From NCBI GenBank assembly GCA_902773295.1, contig CACYDT010000014.1, positions 1 to 36,768 on the forward strand: a stretch of DNA of 36,768 bases. Direction: 5' to 3'. Positions 8,363 to 17,650 of this stretch are shown here, piece after piece. This stretch comes from an uncultured Veillonellaceae bacterium (lineage in GTDB: Bacteria > Bacillota > Negativicutes > Selenomonadales > Selenomonadaceae). The number at the start of each line of letters is the position of its first letter. The first letter of the stretch is position 1. Below the pieces are notes generated by a model, which worked only from the letters and a program-made list of their open reading frames with translations, ran no database searches and was not told the origin of the DNA. The position numbers were made by a program, and so were the translations under genes.

Positions 8363-9490
8363 TCACTCTCCGTGAAGGTTCCTTTGGATTGCCTCCACGA
8401 TATCCCTTGTGGCATATGGGCGGGCACAGGCCAGTGCCTGCCGGTGCATGTGCGCGAGCTTCGTCTCGTCAAACAGGATCCCGGACACCGCTTGGGAAAG
8501 GGACTCGCCATGATGCACCCACGCGGCTGTCCCATGCTCCGAGGCATACACCGCATTCTCCGTCTCCGGCCCCGGAATCGGCTCGCGCAGAAGCATGGGA
8601 AGTCCCAGTACAAAAGCCTCGCTCATAGTAAGCGCTCCCGGCTTTGTAATGAGAAGATCCGCTGCTGACATGAGAAGATACACCTGATCTGTATAGCCCC
8701 AAACCTTGATGGTATGGCGGGAGCTTTTCCCAAAAAGTTCCACCTTCCGACGAAGCTCCTCGTTCCGTCCCGCTACCACGAGCAGGACAAGCGGGCAGTC
8801 CACGTTCTCCAGATCCTCCAGGGACTCCTCGATTCCCCCGAGGCCCAACCCCCCGCCCATGAGCAGAACTGCCTTCCCATCTCCCCCGATTCCAAGGGAT
8901 CTCCTGGCTTCTTCCCTGGAAGGCGCTCCCAGAATATTTTCCGACACGGAAATCCCAGGCGCAAAGACCGCCTCTGCGGAAAAGCCCTTTGCCAAAAGCC
9001 CCTGCCGCATTTCCTCCGTCGCCGTGAAATACAGATCCACCTGCGGGTAGATCCAGATCTGATGCAGGGAATAGTCCGTAAGCACCGCCACCAGACGGAA
9101 GCCGCCGTGACCGAGCCGCTTCGCCAGCGATGCGGCGCCCTCCGGAAAGGGATGCGTGCACACGAGAACATCGGGGCGATATGTCTGCAAGATCCGGCGC
9201 ATCGTTCCATAGGTCGCCGCGGCAAACATGCTCTGAGCCAACGTGCCGCTGGAACCGCTTCCGGACACCTTGTAGAAAACATCGTACAGATTGGGCACAA
9301 AATCCAGCATCCTTAAATACAGTGACTTTAGAAAGCCATTGAATCTTGATGTTCCATAGGACATGAAATCCACCGTCCGTATCTCATCCCCCGGAAACCT
9401 GCACCGCAGTTCCTGTTCCACCGCCTCAGCGGCCCGAATGTGCCCCGAACCGATGGAAGCCGTCATTATGAGGAACTTCCTCGTCCGCAT
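8363..9490 (-). CDS. diacylglycerol glucosyltransferase / MGDG synthase-like (GT28)
   Basis: A 375-residue GT-B glycosyltransferase. The N-terminal domain opens FLIMTASIGSGHIRAAEAVE, the acceptor-side motif of MGDG synthases and of UgtP-type processive diacylglycerol glucosyltransferases, with VCTHPFPEGAAS and VAVLTDYSLHQIW further on. The C-terminal donor-binding domain has LLMGGGLGLGG, then VWGYTDQVYLLMSAADLLITKPGALTMSEA and LPMLLREPIPGPETEN, typical of GT28. It is expected at the inner membrane face, adding a sugar to diacylglycerol. The start is ATG at 9490 (AGGAG 8 nt upstream), 14 nt after the SDR stop, so the two are likely cotranscribed. A strong terminator follows. MurG is excluded by its different motifs. 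Donor sugar is unknown. Confidence 0.85.
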   Translation of the reverse strand: MRTRKFLIMTASIGSGHIRAAEAVEQELRCRFPGDEIRTVDFMSYGTSRFNGFLKSLYLRMLDFVPNLYDVFYKVSGSGSSGTLAQSMFAAATYGTMRRILQTYRPDVLVCTHPFPEGAASLAKRLGHGGFRLVAVLTDYSLHQIWIYPQVDLYFTATEEMRQGLLAKGFSAEAVFAPGISVSENILGAPSREEARRSLGIGGDGKAVLLMGGGLGLGGIEESLEDLENVDCPLVLLVVAGRNEELRRKVELFGKSSRHTIKVWGYTDQVYLLMSAADLLITKPGALTMSEAFVLGLPMLLREPIPGPETENAVYASEHGTAAWVHHGESLSQAVSGILFDETKLAHMHRQALACARPYATRDIVEAIQRNLHGE

Positions 9491-9504
9491 CAAACGCTCT
9501 CCTT

Positions 9505-10260
9505 CTACGCTGTAAGACCTCCGTCAACGCTCCATGCCGCCCCCGTCACAAAGGATGCCGCAGGCGATGCCAGAAACACGATGACAGATGCTGCCTCTTC
9601 CACGCGCCCAATCCTTCCCATAGGATATACCGACTGCATTTCCCGCAGGGTTTCCTCCCGCGAGTTTCCTTCCGCCAGCTGGCGTTCTGTCATCGGCGTC
9701 AGGATATCCCCCGGACAGACACAGTTTACCCGCAGACCGAAGCTTGCCACTTCCAATGCCAGTGACCGTGTGAAAAGCGCAACAGCCCCCTTGGATGCGC
9801 AATAAGCCGTGCATCCGTAGTTCCCATGGAGTCCGGCATCCGATGACACATTCACAATCGCCGCATCCTTCTCTTTCCTGAGTTCCGGCACTGCATACCG
9901 GCACATGAAATAGGTTCCCTTCACATTCACATCCATCACCCGGTCAAAAAGCTCCTCCGTCATGGATTCGATGGGCTGTTCGAGATAGATGCCTGCCGAA
10001 TTCACCAGCACATCCACACCGCCCAGCCATGCCGTGCCATCCTCCACAAGACTGCGGCAATCCTCGGGCTTCGCCACATCGCATGGGACATAAGCCGCCC
10101 TGCTGCGAACCCCTGGGGGAAGGGACTGCAGCGCTTCCTCCCCCCGCCCGGAAGAACGCCCTGCCAGGACGACCCTGGCGCCCTGCTCCAAAAACATGGA
10201 AGCAGCAGCCAGGCCAATGCCGGAGGTTCCCCCGGTGATGATTACCCGCTTCTCCTTCAT
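9505..10260 (-). CDS. SDR-family NAD(P)-dependent oxidoreductase
   Basis: Classical short-chain dehydrogenase of 251 residues. The nucleotide loop is TGGTSGIG; VLVNSAGIYLEQPI is the NNAG-type stabilising motif (here NSAG); the catalytic Ser is in IVNVSSDAG and the Tyr/Lys pair in YCASK. The C-terminus (ASVIVFLASPAASFVTGAAWSVDGG) matches FabG-like enzymes. It should oxidise or reduce an alcohol/ketone with NAD(P); substrate unknown. An upstream in-frame ATG at 10359 adds 33 residues, but that stretch is intergenic repeat copy B, so I use the ATG at 10260, preceded by GGGTGAG. It is followed closely by the GT28 gene. The pair is not part of the ancestral mfd-ftsH order and may be an insertion. 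Confidence 0.88.
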   Translation of the reverse strand: MKEKRVIITGGTSGIGLAAASMFLEQGARVVLAGRSSGRGEEALQSLPPGVRSRAAYVPCDVAKPEDCRSLVEDGTAWLGGVDVLVNSAGIYLEQPIESMTEELFDRVMDVNVKGTYFMCRYAVPELRKEKDAAIVNVSSDAGLHGNYGCTAYCASKGAVALFTRSLALEVASFGLRVNCVCPGDILTPMTERQLAEGNSREETLREMQSVYPMGRIGRVEEAASVIVFLASPAASFVTGAAWSVDGGLTA

Positions 10261-10271
10261 ATTCTCACCCG

Positions 10272-10366
10272 AATCCGCAGCATGAACATTCATCGGCAGC
10301 CAAAACGGCAGTGCACTAAGCTCAGTCTGCGCCTGCGGCTTGACTTCTTGGATTTTCATAGTAAAA
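10272..10366 (-). repeat. intergenic repeat, copy B
   Basis: Minus-strand sequence between the hup terminator and the SDR start. It matches copy A (6697-6789) in four ordered blocks: TTTACTATGAAAA, TCAAGCC, GCGCAGA and TGAGCTTAGT. Both copies begin immediately after a terminator T-run and have the same orientation. Beyond the shared part it has a short GCC/GGC hairpin around GTTTT rather than the long stem of copy A. It is open in the SDR frame, which accounts for the long SDR ORF. Confidence 0.6.
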
Positions 10367-10388
10367 AACCGGGTTCTCCGAACCCGGC
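10363..10388 (-). terminator. terminator after hup
   Basis: Perfect 8-bp GC-rich stem (CCGGGTTC / GAACCCGG, 3-nt loop) followed on the minus strand by TTTTTTAC, 19 nt past the hup stop. Confidence 0.88.
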
Positions 10389-10406
10389 CATAGATAAACA
10401 GAATGA

Positions 10407-10682
10407 TTATTTATTGACAGCATCCTTCAAAGCCTTGCCGGCCTTGAACACCGGATTCTTGGAAGCAGGAATATCGATTTCCTTGCCCGTCTGGGGATTG
10501 CGGCCCTTGCGCGCAGAGCGCTCCTTGACCTCAAAAGTGCCAAAGCCGATAATCTGGACTTTATCATCTGCCACAAGTGCTTCCTCGACACTGGAGAAAA
10601 AAGCATTCACTGCCTTCTCCGCATCCTTCTTCGTCAGGCCGGACTTCTCCGCCATCTTAGCTACCAATTCAGTTTTGTTCAC
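10407..10682 (-). CDS. hup: HU family DNA-binding protein
   Basis: Ninety-one-residue nucleoid protein of standard HU length that bends DNA non-specifically as a dimer. [25 protein letters not shown] forms the N-terminal helices (shown here only to mark the family, split at residue 20: [20 protein letters not shown]). [20 protein letters not shown] is the core and the start of the DNA-binding arm, and the arm proline lies in [15 protein letters not shown]. The start is GTG at 10682 with AAGGAGG 8 nt upstream. It has its own promoter candidate in the 143-bp gap and its own terminator, so it is likely a high-output single-gene transcript. hup next to the mazG/mfd group is common in Firmicutes. 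Confidence 0.96.
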   Translation of the reverse strand: MNKTELVAKMAEKSGLTKKDAEKAVNAFFSSVEEALVADDKVQIIGFGTFEVKERSARKGRNPQTGKEIDIPASKNPVFKAGKALKDAVNK

Positions 10683-10758
10683 GATCGTAGCCTCCTTAAT
10701 AATTTATTGGCAATAGATACGCCCGCCATATATCGGGGCTTCTCTTTCCACTCAACAA

Positions 10759-10787
10759 AATGTAACAGAAAACCATTGAAAAATCAA
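10759..10787 (-). promoter_or_regulatory. putative hup promoter
   Basis: Minus strand TTGATT (10782-10787), 17-bp spacer, TACATT (10759-10764), about 77 bp upstream of the hup start. Each hexamer is 4/6 to the housekeeping consensus; position in the only sizeable gap upstream of hup supports it. Confidence 0.45.
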
Positions 10788-10825
10788 GGGCTTCCTGAAA
10801 AAAAGGCAAAAAATGATGGAAAGAA

Positions 10826-11497
10826 TTACAGATGCGGGACAAAAACGCTCGTGAGATGATCCATATCCGGCTGGCGATCCATTTCAAACAGCGGGATCCG
10901 GCGCACAGACTCATCCGGCAAAGCCAGGTGACGGACGTACATCACCTCATGTTCATCGGGGAACATCTCGAGGAGCATGATTTTCGCATCCGAGGCAATC
11001 CTCTGCTCATATACCTGCGTCAATACCAGGGACACGCCACGGCAAGCCGGGATCCTGTCCACATCCATCGCATCGAGAACGGCAATCCCTTCAATGGGAT
11101 CCACTCCCAGACGTGCATACAGGACCTCCAAAAAACTCATGCCCGCGAGGATGCGCAAAGAAATGCCGGCCTCTTTCGCCTTGTCTCTCAGAAGGACCAC
11201 CGTGCGCTCCGCTACGGAAGGGCTGCCCGGCACTGCATAGACCACACGATCGCCTCTTTGCGCCCGCGCCAGGAGATCCGCCACAATGTGTTCATACAAA
11301 GAAGAGAAATCCTCCGCCTCTTCATAGAACCTGTCATAGGAATCGAATACCAGACCCTTCCGCCGAAGCGGCTCAACCGTGGGATGGACGGACGTCCGCA
11401 AAAGCAGGCAGGATGCCCCGCACAGTATTTCCCACGTTTCCATCGTAATGAGCCCGAATCTTCCGGGTCCAAGCCCCACCACTGTGATCTCTCCCAT
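10826..11497 (-). CDS. tetrapyrrole-methylase-type domain of MazG/YabN, without the MazG domain
   Basis: A 223-residue protein with an SAM-dependent tetrapyrrole (corrin/porphyrin) methylase fold: ITVVGLGPGRFGLITMETW at the start, then RVVYAVPGSPSVAERTV and GMSFLEVLYARLGVDP. This is the N-terminal half of YabN-type MazG proteins, whose second half is a nucleotide pyrophosphohydrolase. The ORF ends SVFVPHL at the place where the linker to the MazG domain normally begins, and no MazG domain follows in any frame in the 143 bp before hup. Position downstream of mfd (24-nt gap) is the yabN position. GGGGAGG lies 7 nt upstream of the ATG. The substrate of this methylase domain is not established even in full-length proteins. 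It may be a stable truncated form or a lineage-specific loss. Confidence 0.82.
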   Translation of the reverse strand: MGEITVVGLGPGRFGLITMETWEILCGASCLLLRTSVHPTVEPLRRKGLVFDSYDRFYEEAEDFSSLYEHIVADLLARAQRGDRVVYAVPGSPSVAERTVVLLRDKAKEAGISLRILAGMSFLEVLYARLGVDPIEGIAVLDAMDVDRIPACRGVSLVLTQVYEQRIASDAKIMLLEMFPDEHEVMYVRHLALPDESVRRIPLFEMDRQPDMDHLTSVFVPHL

Positions 11498-11521
11498 TGT
11501 CTTCCTCCCCTGTTCCCGGCG

Positions 11522-14500
11522 CTATGCCAAAGCCCGGGCTGATTTCGTCTGAAAGGCTTCCTCATCTCCCGACAGCATCATGAGCACCCTTGTGACAAAG
11601 CCCATAATATTCTTTTTATAGGCAGGCAAGAGCCTGAACTGCATCATATGGCGCTCCGGCATCATCCGGACATTGCGCCCGAACGTATCCTCCAGCTTCA
11701 TGATTCCCTTGACCGCAAAATGAGGCTTATCCAAAAGCACCAGTTCCAGCAGAGCCGTCTTCTGGACAATGGACTTCACGCCAATGTCCCTGGCATAATT
11801 CTTGATGCGCGCCACCGCCAGAAGATTCATGATGCTGTTGCTCGGCTCCCCAAAGCGGTCAATGAGCTCATCTAAAAGCCCCCGGATCTCCTCGTTCTTC
11901 CGAATGGCCGCAATGCGCTGATAGAGTTCGATCTTATGCATGGCATCACTGATATAGCCGCCATCAATGTATGCCTCCGCCTGCAGGTCAATGACCGGCT
12001 CAGGCTTCTCCTCGATGGGCTTGTCCTTCCTGAGCGCCTCCACTGCCTCCTCCAGAAGCTTGCAGTACATCTCGAATCCCACGCTGGCAATATGCCCGTG
12101 CTGCTGGGAGCCAAGGAGATTCCCGGCGCCCCGTATCTCCAAATCCCGCATGGCGATTTTGAAGCCTGCTCCCAATTCCGCAAATTCTTTCATGGACTGC
12201 AGGCGCTTCTCCGCCGTCTCTGTCAGGATCTTATCGGCCCGGTAGACAAAATAGGCAAAGGCCATTTGATGGGAGCGCCCCACGCGCCCCCGCATCTGGT
12301 AGAGCTGCGAAAGGCCGAAATGATCCGCATCATAGACAATAATGGTATTCGCATTCGCCACATCCAGTCCATTTTCCACAATGCTCGTCGCCAGAAGGAT
12401 ATCGTAAAGACCCTCATAGAAATCCATCATGACCCGCTCCAGAAGTTCCTCCGGCATCTGCCCATGGGCTGTCATGATGCGTGCATCCGGCACGATTTCC
12501 TCCAGATGCGCCTTCATGCGGTCGATGGTCTCCACACGGTTGTAGACAAAATACACCTGCCCTCCCCGCTTGATTTCCCTCTTGATCGCATTGGCAATGA
12601 CTGCATCATTGTTCTCGATGACATAGGTCTGTACCGGGAATCTCTCCGCCGGCGGCGACTCGATGATGCTCATGTCCCTTGCTCCCACCAGGGACATGTG
12701 GAGGGTTCTGGGAATCGGTGTCGCAGAAAGCGTCAGGACATCAATTCCTGCGGCAAGGCTCCGGATTTTCTCCTTTTGCTTCACGCCAAAACGCTGTTCC
12801 TCATCCACAATCAGAAGTCCCAGATTCTTGAAATGAACCCGCCGCTGGTTCAGGATGGCATGGGTGCCGATGAGAATATCCACCTGCCCTGCCTCCACCT
12901 TCTGCAGGGTAGCACGCTGCTCCTTCGCCGTGCGGAACCTGCAAATGACATCGATTTTCGGCGGAAAGTCCATGAATCTGGCCATGAAGGTCTGGTAATG
13001 CTGCTGGGCAAGAACCGTCGTCGGCACAAGAACCGCCACCTGCTTGCCGTCCATGGCCGCCTTGTACGCCGCACGGATAGCGACCTCCGTTTTCCCAAAG
13101 CCCACATCTCCGCAAAGGAGACGATCCATGGGCTTCTCCTTCTCCATATCCGCCTTGATTTCTTCAATCGCCCGCTTCTGGTCTTCCGTCTCCTCATAGG
13201 GAAACGCTTCCTCGAACTCTCTCTGGGTGCTGTCGTCCGGAGAGAAAGCAAATCCCTTTGCCTCCTTGCGCTTGGCATAGATCTCAATGAGATGCTGGGC
13301 AATATCCTCCACAGATGCCCTTGCCTTCGCCTTCGCCTTGACCCACTCCGTGCCTCCCATGCGATGGAGCTTTGGAACCTCCCCTTCCGATCCGATGTAC
13401 TTCTGCAGGAGCTGCACCTGATCCGTGGGCACAAAGAGCTTATCATCCCCGCCGTATTTTATGTGCAGGTAATCCTTGTGCACTCCCCCCACCATCAATG
13501 TTTCCACGCCGAGATACTTGCCAATGCCATGGTTGACATGGACCACATAATCCCCCGGCTTGATATCCCGAAAATGAGAAATGCGCTCCCCTTGGGAAGA
13601 ACGATGCACCACGCGCTTCTTTATGTGGCCGAAAATATCCTGTTCCGTCACAACCACCAATCGCGCCGAGGCCATCTCAAACCCGTTCCGGAGCCTGCCT
13701 TCCTGAATATTTACCAACTTGTCGGAAAGTTCTGTCCCCTCCGGCACCAAGGAAGATGGAATCCTCTTGCGTGCCAAAGTCTCCCGCAGAGCCTCTGCCT
13801 TCTGCCGGTCCCCCAAGAGCAGGAGTATTCTCTGCTTCTGGGAAAGCCATCGGGAAAGCTCGTTCCCGAGCATATCCATCTGCCGCTGGAAGGGCATCAT
13901 GTTCACCATGCTCATACTGAGCATGTTCTCCGGCTCTGCCCCATGGATCTGCTGAAGCATCAGCACAGAATACACGACATTTTTCCCTTCTGCCGCTTCC
14001 AAAAGATCTTCCCAACGGAAAATCGTTTTCTTGAGTTCTGGATTCTCCTTGACCATGCTCCGGATCTGTTCCCTGATCCGCATAGGTTCATCAAAAACGA
14101 CAGTGCCGTTCTCCCCGAGATACGAAAGGAAACACGCAGAACTTCCCTCCCTGCCGGCCTCTGCCAACGGCAGAATCGACAGGGAATTGATATTCCGCAG
14201 GGAACGCTTGGTGAGAAGGTCAAACTCCCGAATGGTGTCCACTTCGTCATCAAAGAACTCCATGCGGAAAGGCACCGTGGAATTGATGGGGAAAATATCG
14301 ACAATGCTTCCCCTTGCGCTGAACTGCCCCATATATTCCACTTCCGCTGCGCACTCGTATCCCAGCTGTACAAAACGCTCCAAAAGAGCCTTCCTGGGCA
14401 GCACATCCCCCATGGATATATGAATGCTCATCCGCTCAAAATCACTTTTCGACATGCCTTTCTGAACAGCAGCCGCCGCCATCGCAAGGACAATGACATT

Positions 14501-14839
14501 CTCCTTGCGCACGAGCCGCCCCATGACATCCATGCGCTTCGCAGAGCGCTCAATGCTCTTCACGGTTGCCTGGATCTGAATGGAATCCATTTCCGGCAAT
14601 TCCAGCACCGGCACATCCGGCAGCAATGCCTTCAGATCCTCCTCCCAAGCTTCAAGGATTTCCCGGCTATGCACCAGGATGACGGTGGGGCGGGAAGATT
14701 CCCGGAAACACGCCGCAAAAGCCGCATGTTTCTGGGAATTGCCCAAGCCATACACAAGGGTCCGGGACTTCCCCGAAAAATATTTCTGCAGCTTCCGAAT
14801 GGAATTATCCTGCAGCATCGCTGCAAAAAGTGAATTCAT
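11522..14839 (-). CDS. mfd: transcription-repair coupling factor
   Basis: ATP-driven DNA translocase of 1105 residues that removes RNA polymerase stalled at lesions and recruits UvrA. In order: UvrB-like N-terminal domains (about 1-350), the CarD-like RNA-polymerase-interaction domain (GDYVVHVNHGIGKYLGVETL, about 440-510), Walker A GDVGFGKTEVA, the DEEQRFG motif II, SATPIPRTLHMSL motif III, and QMRGRVGRS motif VI. The C-terminal regulatory domain that contacts UvrB-like modules follows. It is slightly shorter than the Bacillus and E. coli proteins. The ATG at 14839 has GGGGAG about 7 nt upstream. A terminator separates it from the zinc-ribbon gene. The MazG-type methylase gene starts 24 nt past its stop, so they are probably cotranscribed. 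Confidence 0.97.
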   Translation of the reverse strand: MNSLFAAMLQDNSIRKLQKYFSGKSRTLVYGLGNSQKHAAFAACFRESSRPTVILVHSREILEAWEEDLKALLPDVPVLELPEMDSIQIQATVKSIERSAKRMDVMGRLVRKENVIVLAMAAAAVQKGMSKSDFERMSIHISMGDVLPRKALLERFVQLGYECAAEVEYMGQFSARGSIVDIFPINSTVPFRMEFFDDEVDTIREFDLLTKRSLRNINSLSILPLAEAGREGSSACFLSYLGENGTVVFDEPMRIREQIRSMVKENPELKKTIFRWEDLLEAAEGKNVVYSVLMLQQIHGAEPENMLSMSMVNMMPFQRQMDMLGNELSRWLSQKQRILLLLGDRQKAEALRETLARKRIPSSLVPEGTELSDKLVNIQEGRLRNGFEMASARLVVVTEQDIFGHIKKRVVHRSSQGERISHFRDIKPGDYVVHVNHGIGKYLGVETLMVGGVHKDYLHIKYGGDDKLFVPTDQVQLLQKYIGSEGEVPKLHRMGGTEWVKAKAKARASVEDIAQHLIEIYAKRKEAKGFAFSPDDSTQREFEEAFPYEETEDQKRAIEEIKADMEKEKPMDRLLCGDVGFGKTEVAIRAAYKAAMDGKQVAVLVPTTVLAQQHYQTFMARFMDFPPKIDVICRFRTAKEQRATLQKVEAGQVDILIGTHAILNQRRVHFKNLGLLIVDEEQRFGVKQKEKIRSLAAGIDVLTLSATPIPRTLHMSLVGARDMSIIESPPAERFPVQTYVIENNDAVIANAIKREIKRGGQVYFVYNRVETIDRMKAHLEEIVPDARIMTAHGQMPEELLERVMMDFYEGLYDILLATSIVENGLDVANANTIIVYDADHFGLSQLYQMRGRVGRSHQMAFAYFVYRADKILTETAEKRLQSMKEFAELGAGFKIAMRDLEIRGAGNLLGSQQHGHIASVGFEMYCKLLEEAVEALRKDKPIEEKPEPVIDLQAEAYIDGGYISDAMHKIELYQRIAAIRKNEEIRGLLDELIDRFGEPSNSIMNLLAVARIKNYARDIGVKSIVQKTALLELVLLDKPHFAVKGIMKLEDTFGRNVRMMPERHMMQFRLLPAYKKNIMGFVTRVLMMLSGDEEAFQTKSARALA

Positions 14840-14860
14840 CCTAGCACTCCCCTATACACC

Positions 14861-14903
14861 GCAAAAGGGGACTTTCGACGGATACTTGTCCGCCGACAGT
14901 CCC
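14861..14903 (-). terminator. terminator between zinc-ribbon gene and mfd
   Basis: Long imperfect hairpin (GGGACT...AGTCCC with a second paired section GCGGA/TCCGT inside, positions 14868-14903), followed on the minus strand by CCTTTTGC. It lies just 22 nt upstream of the mfd start, so it could also act as an attenuator for mfd. Confidence 0.65.
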
Positions 14904-14934
14904 TAACCAAATTACTGCTTTTGCCAAATGTTCC

Positions 14935-15558
14935 TTACCTCTTGCTCATGCAATCCGGCAGCATGAAATCCATGGAAACCCCCGGTACAATACACCTGAG
15001 ATCCTCTGCCGATCCTGCCGGAAGCACCGCATAGCTGCCACAATGCGTGCATTCAAGCAGTATGGAATCCTCTGCCACATCCGCAACAAAATCGTGGCTG
15101 CCGCAGGGACAGACGATTTTCCCATCCGCGGCCAAATCATGGACCCTGTTCACGGCTTCCAAAAGGATCTGCTGGCGTCCCATGAAATTGTCATCATCAC
15201 CGGGATGAAGCGCCTCATATTCTGCCGTATTGAAATCAAGAAACTCCGCAATGAAATGCCATTGCCCGATATATCCCAGCTCAAACTGATCCTGGCCGCA
15301 AAAAATCTTCTCAAACTGCATCTGGCGCAGAAGACGCAAAGGATAGGCCACGGTGTTCTTCACGCCGCAAACACCGCAAACAGTCTCAATCATCAGTCCT
15401 CTGTGCGGACGCACACGGATAACTGCCTGCTCATGGGAGCAATTGCCGCAACGCAGGACAAACTTCTGCCGGCCACTGAAACAAGGCACATCCTGAATAT
15501 GGATCTGCCCGCAGCGCTGGCAATAAAACGCCACGGAGCACAACGTCTGAATAAGCAC
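14935..15558 (-). CDS. multi-zinc-ribbon protein, function unknown
   Basis: A 207-residue protein with five short cysteine pairs: CQRC near residue 14, CGNC near 38, CGVC near 60, a CPCG pair near 140 and CTHC near 163. Several are spaced as paired zinc knuckles. Between the pairs is a mixed helical stretch (GRQQILLEAVNRVHDLAADG). I recognise no catalytic domain. The start is taken as GTG at 15558 with AAGGAGAGG 6 nt upstream; the longest ORF begins at a TTG inside that ribosome site. It lies between pyrG and mfd with a terminator after it. It may be a nucleic-acid-binding or chaperone-like factor, but the sequence gives no direct evidence. Coding status is supported by the strong ribosome site and the cysteine pattern. 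Confidence 0.75.
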   Translation of the reverse strand: MLIQTLCSVAFYCQRCGQIHIQDVPCFSGRQKFVLRCGNCSHEQAVIRVRPHRGLMIETVCGVCGVKNTVAYPLRLLRQMQFEKIFCGQDQFELGYIGQWHFIAEFLDFNTAEYEALHPGDDDNFMGRQQILLEAVNRVHDLAADGKIVCPCGSHDFVADVAEDSILLECTHCGSYAVLPAGSAEDLRCIVPGVSMDFMLPDCMSKR

Positions 15559-15649
15559 CGGATCCCTCTCCTTTCTCCCCAAATGTATTCTTACTTACAC
15601 AAGTATTTCGCTAAAGAAGAAGGATTTCCTGCTACAAGAAATAAATTTA

Positions 15650-17275
<1,626 letters not shown>

Positions 17276-17288
17276 CTATGATACGCAA

Positions 17289-17627
17289 TTATTCCTGGAT
17301 GCTCTCGAAGAGCTTCTCCTTTCGGCGGCTGGCCTTGGATGCCCCCTTGCCAGCGCCTGCAGAAACAGAGCGCGCCGCCCCATGCGCCCGCTTGGTCTCC
17401 GGCGGCGCCCATTCCATAAGCCCCCATTGCCCCTCTCCCGCATAATGGAACCTGCTGTCCATGTTGATATGGGTATATACCTCGGAAATCGCCGCGGAAA
17501 GGGATTGCACCGGCTTTTGCTTCTTCTCGATGACCTCCAGGACGAGATCCTTATAGTACATGGTCTGGCCCTTCTCGCTCAACACATGATAGGCAACATC
17601 TGCTTCCGAACTAGTCATAAAATCCAC
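17289..17627 (-). CDS. rpoE: RNA polymerase delta-type HARE-HTH protein lacking the acidic tail
   Basis: A 112-residue protein whose first 80 residues match the folded domain of RNA polymerase delta: SEADVAYHVLSEKGQTMYYK, DLVLEVIEKK, SAAISEVYTHINMDSRF and GQWGLMEWAP. Bacillus delta follows this domain with a long, highly acidic tail; here the C-terminus is short and basic (RAHGAARSVSAGAGKGASK), which is unusual. The start is taken as GTG at 17627, with GGGAGG 7 nt upstream. An ATG at 17651, overlapping the argS stop by one base (TGATG), is the alternative and would add 8 residues. Position between argS and pyrG agrees with rpoE. It may bind RNA polymerase or, with a basic tail, DNA directly; this is inference. 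Confidence 0.82.
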   Translation of the reverse strand: MDFMTSSEADVAYHVLSEKGQTMYYKDLVLEVIEKKQKPVQSLSAAISEVYTHINMDSRFHYAGEGQWGLMEWAPPETKRAHGAARSVSAGAGKGASKASRRKEKLFESIQE

Positions 17628-17650
17628 GAAAAAACCTCCCAAATTATCCA

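Noticed and set aside
10261..10359. 33-residue N-terminal extension of the SDR protein
   Set aside because: The extension is encoded by intergenic repeat copy B; copy A has a stop in the same frame, and the Rossmann fold begins at the ATG at 10260.
11936..14833. 965-codon plus-strand ORF opposite mfd, and similar long ones opposite ftsH (2600-4618), argS, pyrG and the nirJ/HAD/PHP block (28047-30809)
   Set aside because: They are antisense to genes with unmistakable motifs, have no ribosome sites or family resemblance, and are rich in His, Arg and Cys as expected from mirror frames of GC-rich codons.
15583..15649. AT-rich inverted repeat overlapping the pyrG stop and an AGGAAATCCTTC stretch
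   Set aside because: The stems are weak and no T-run follows, so I do not call a terminator or a regulatory element; the stretch may hold the promoter of the zinc-ribbon gene, but no good hexamers were found.
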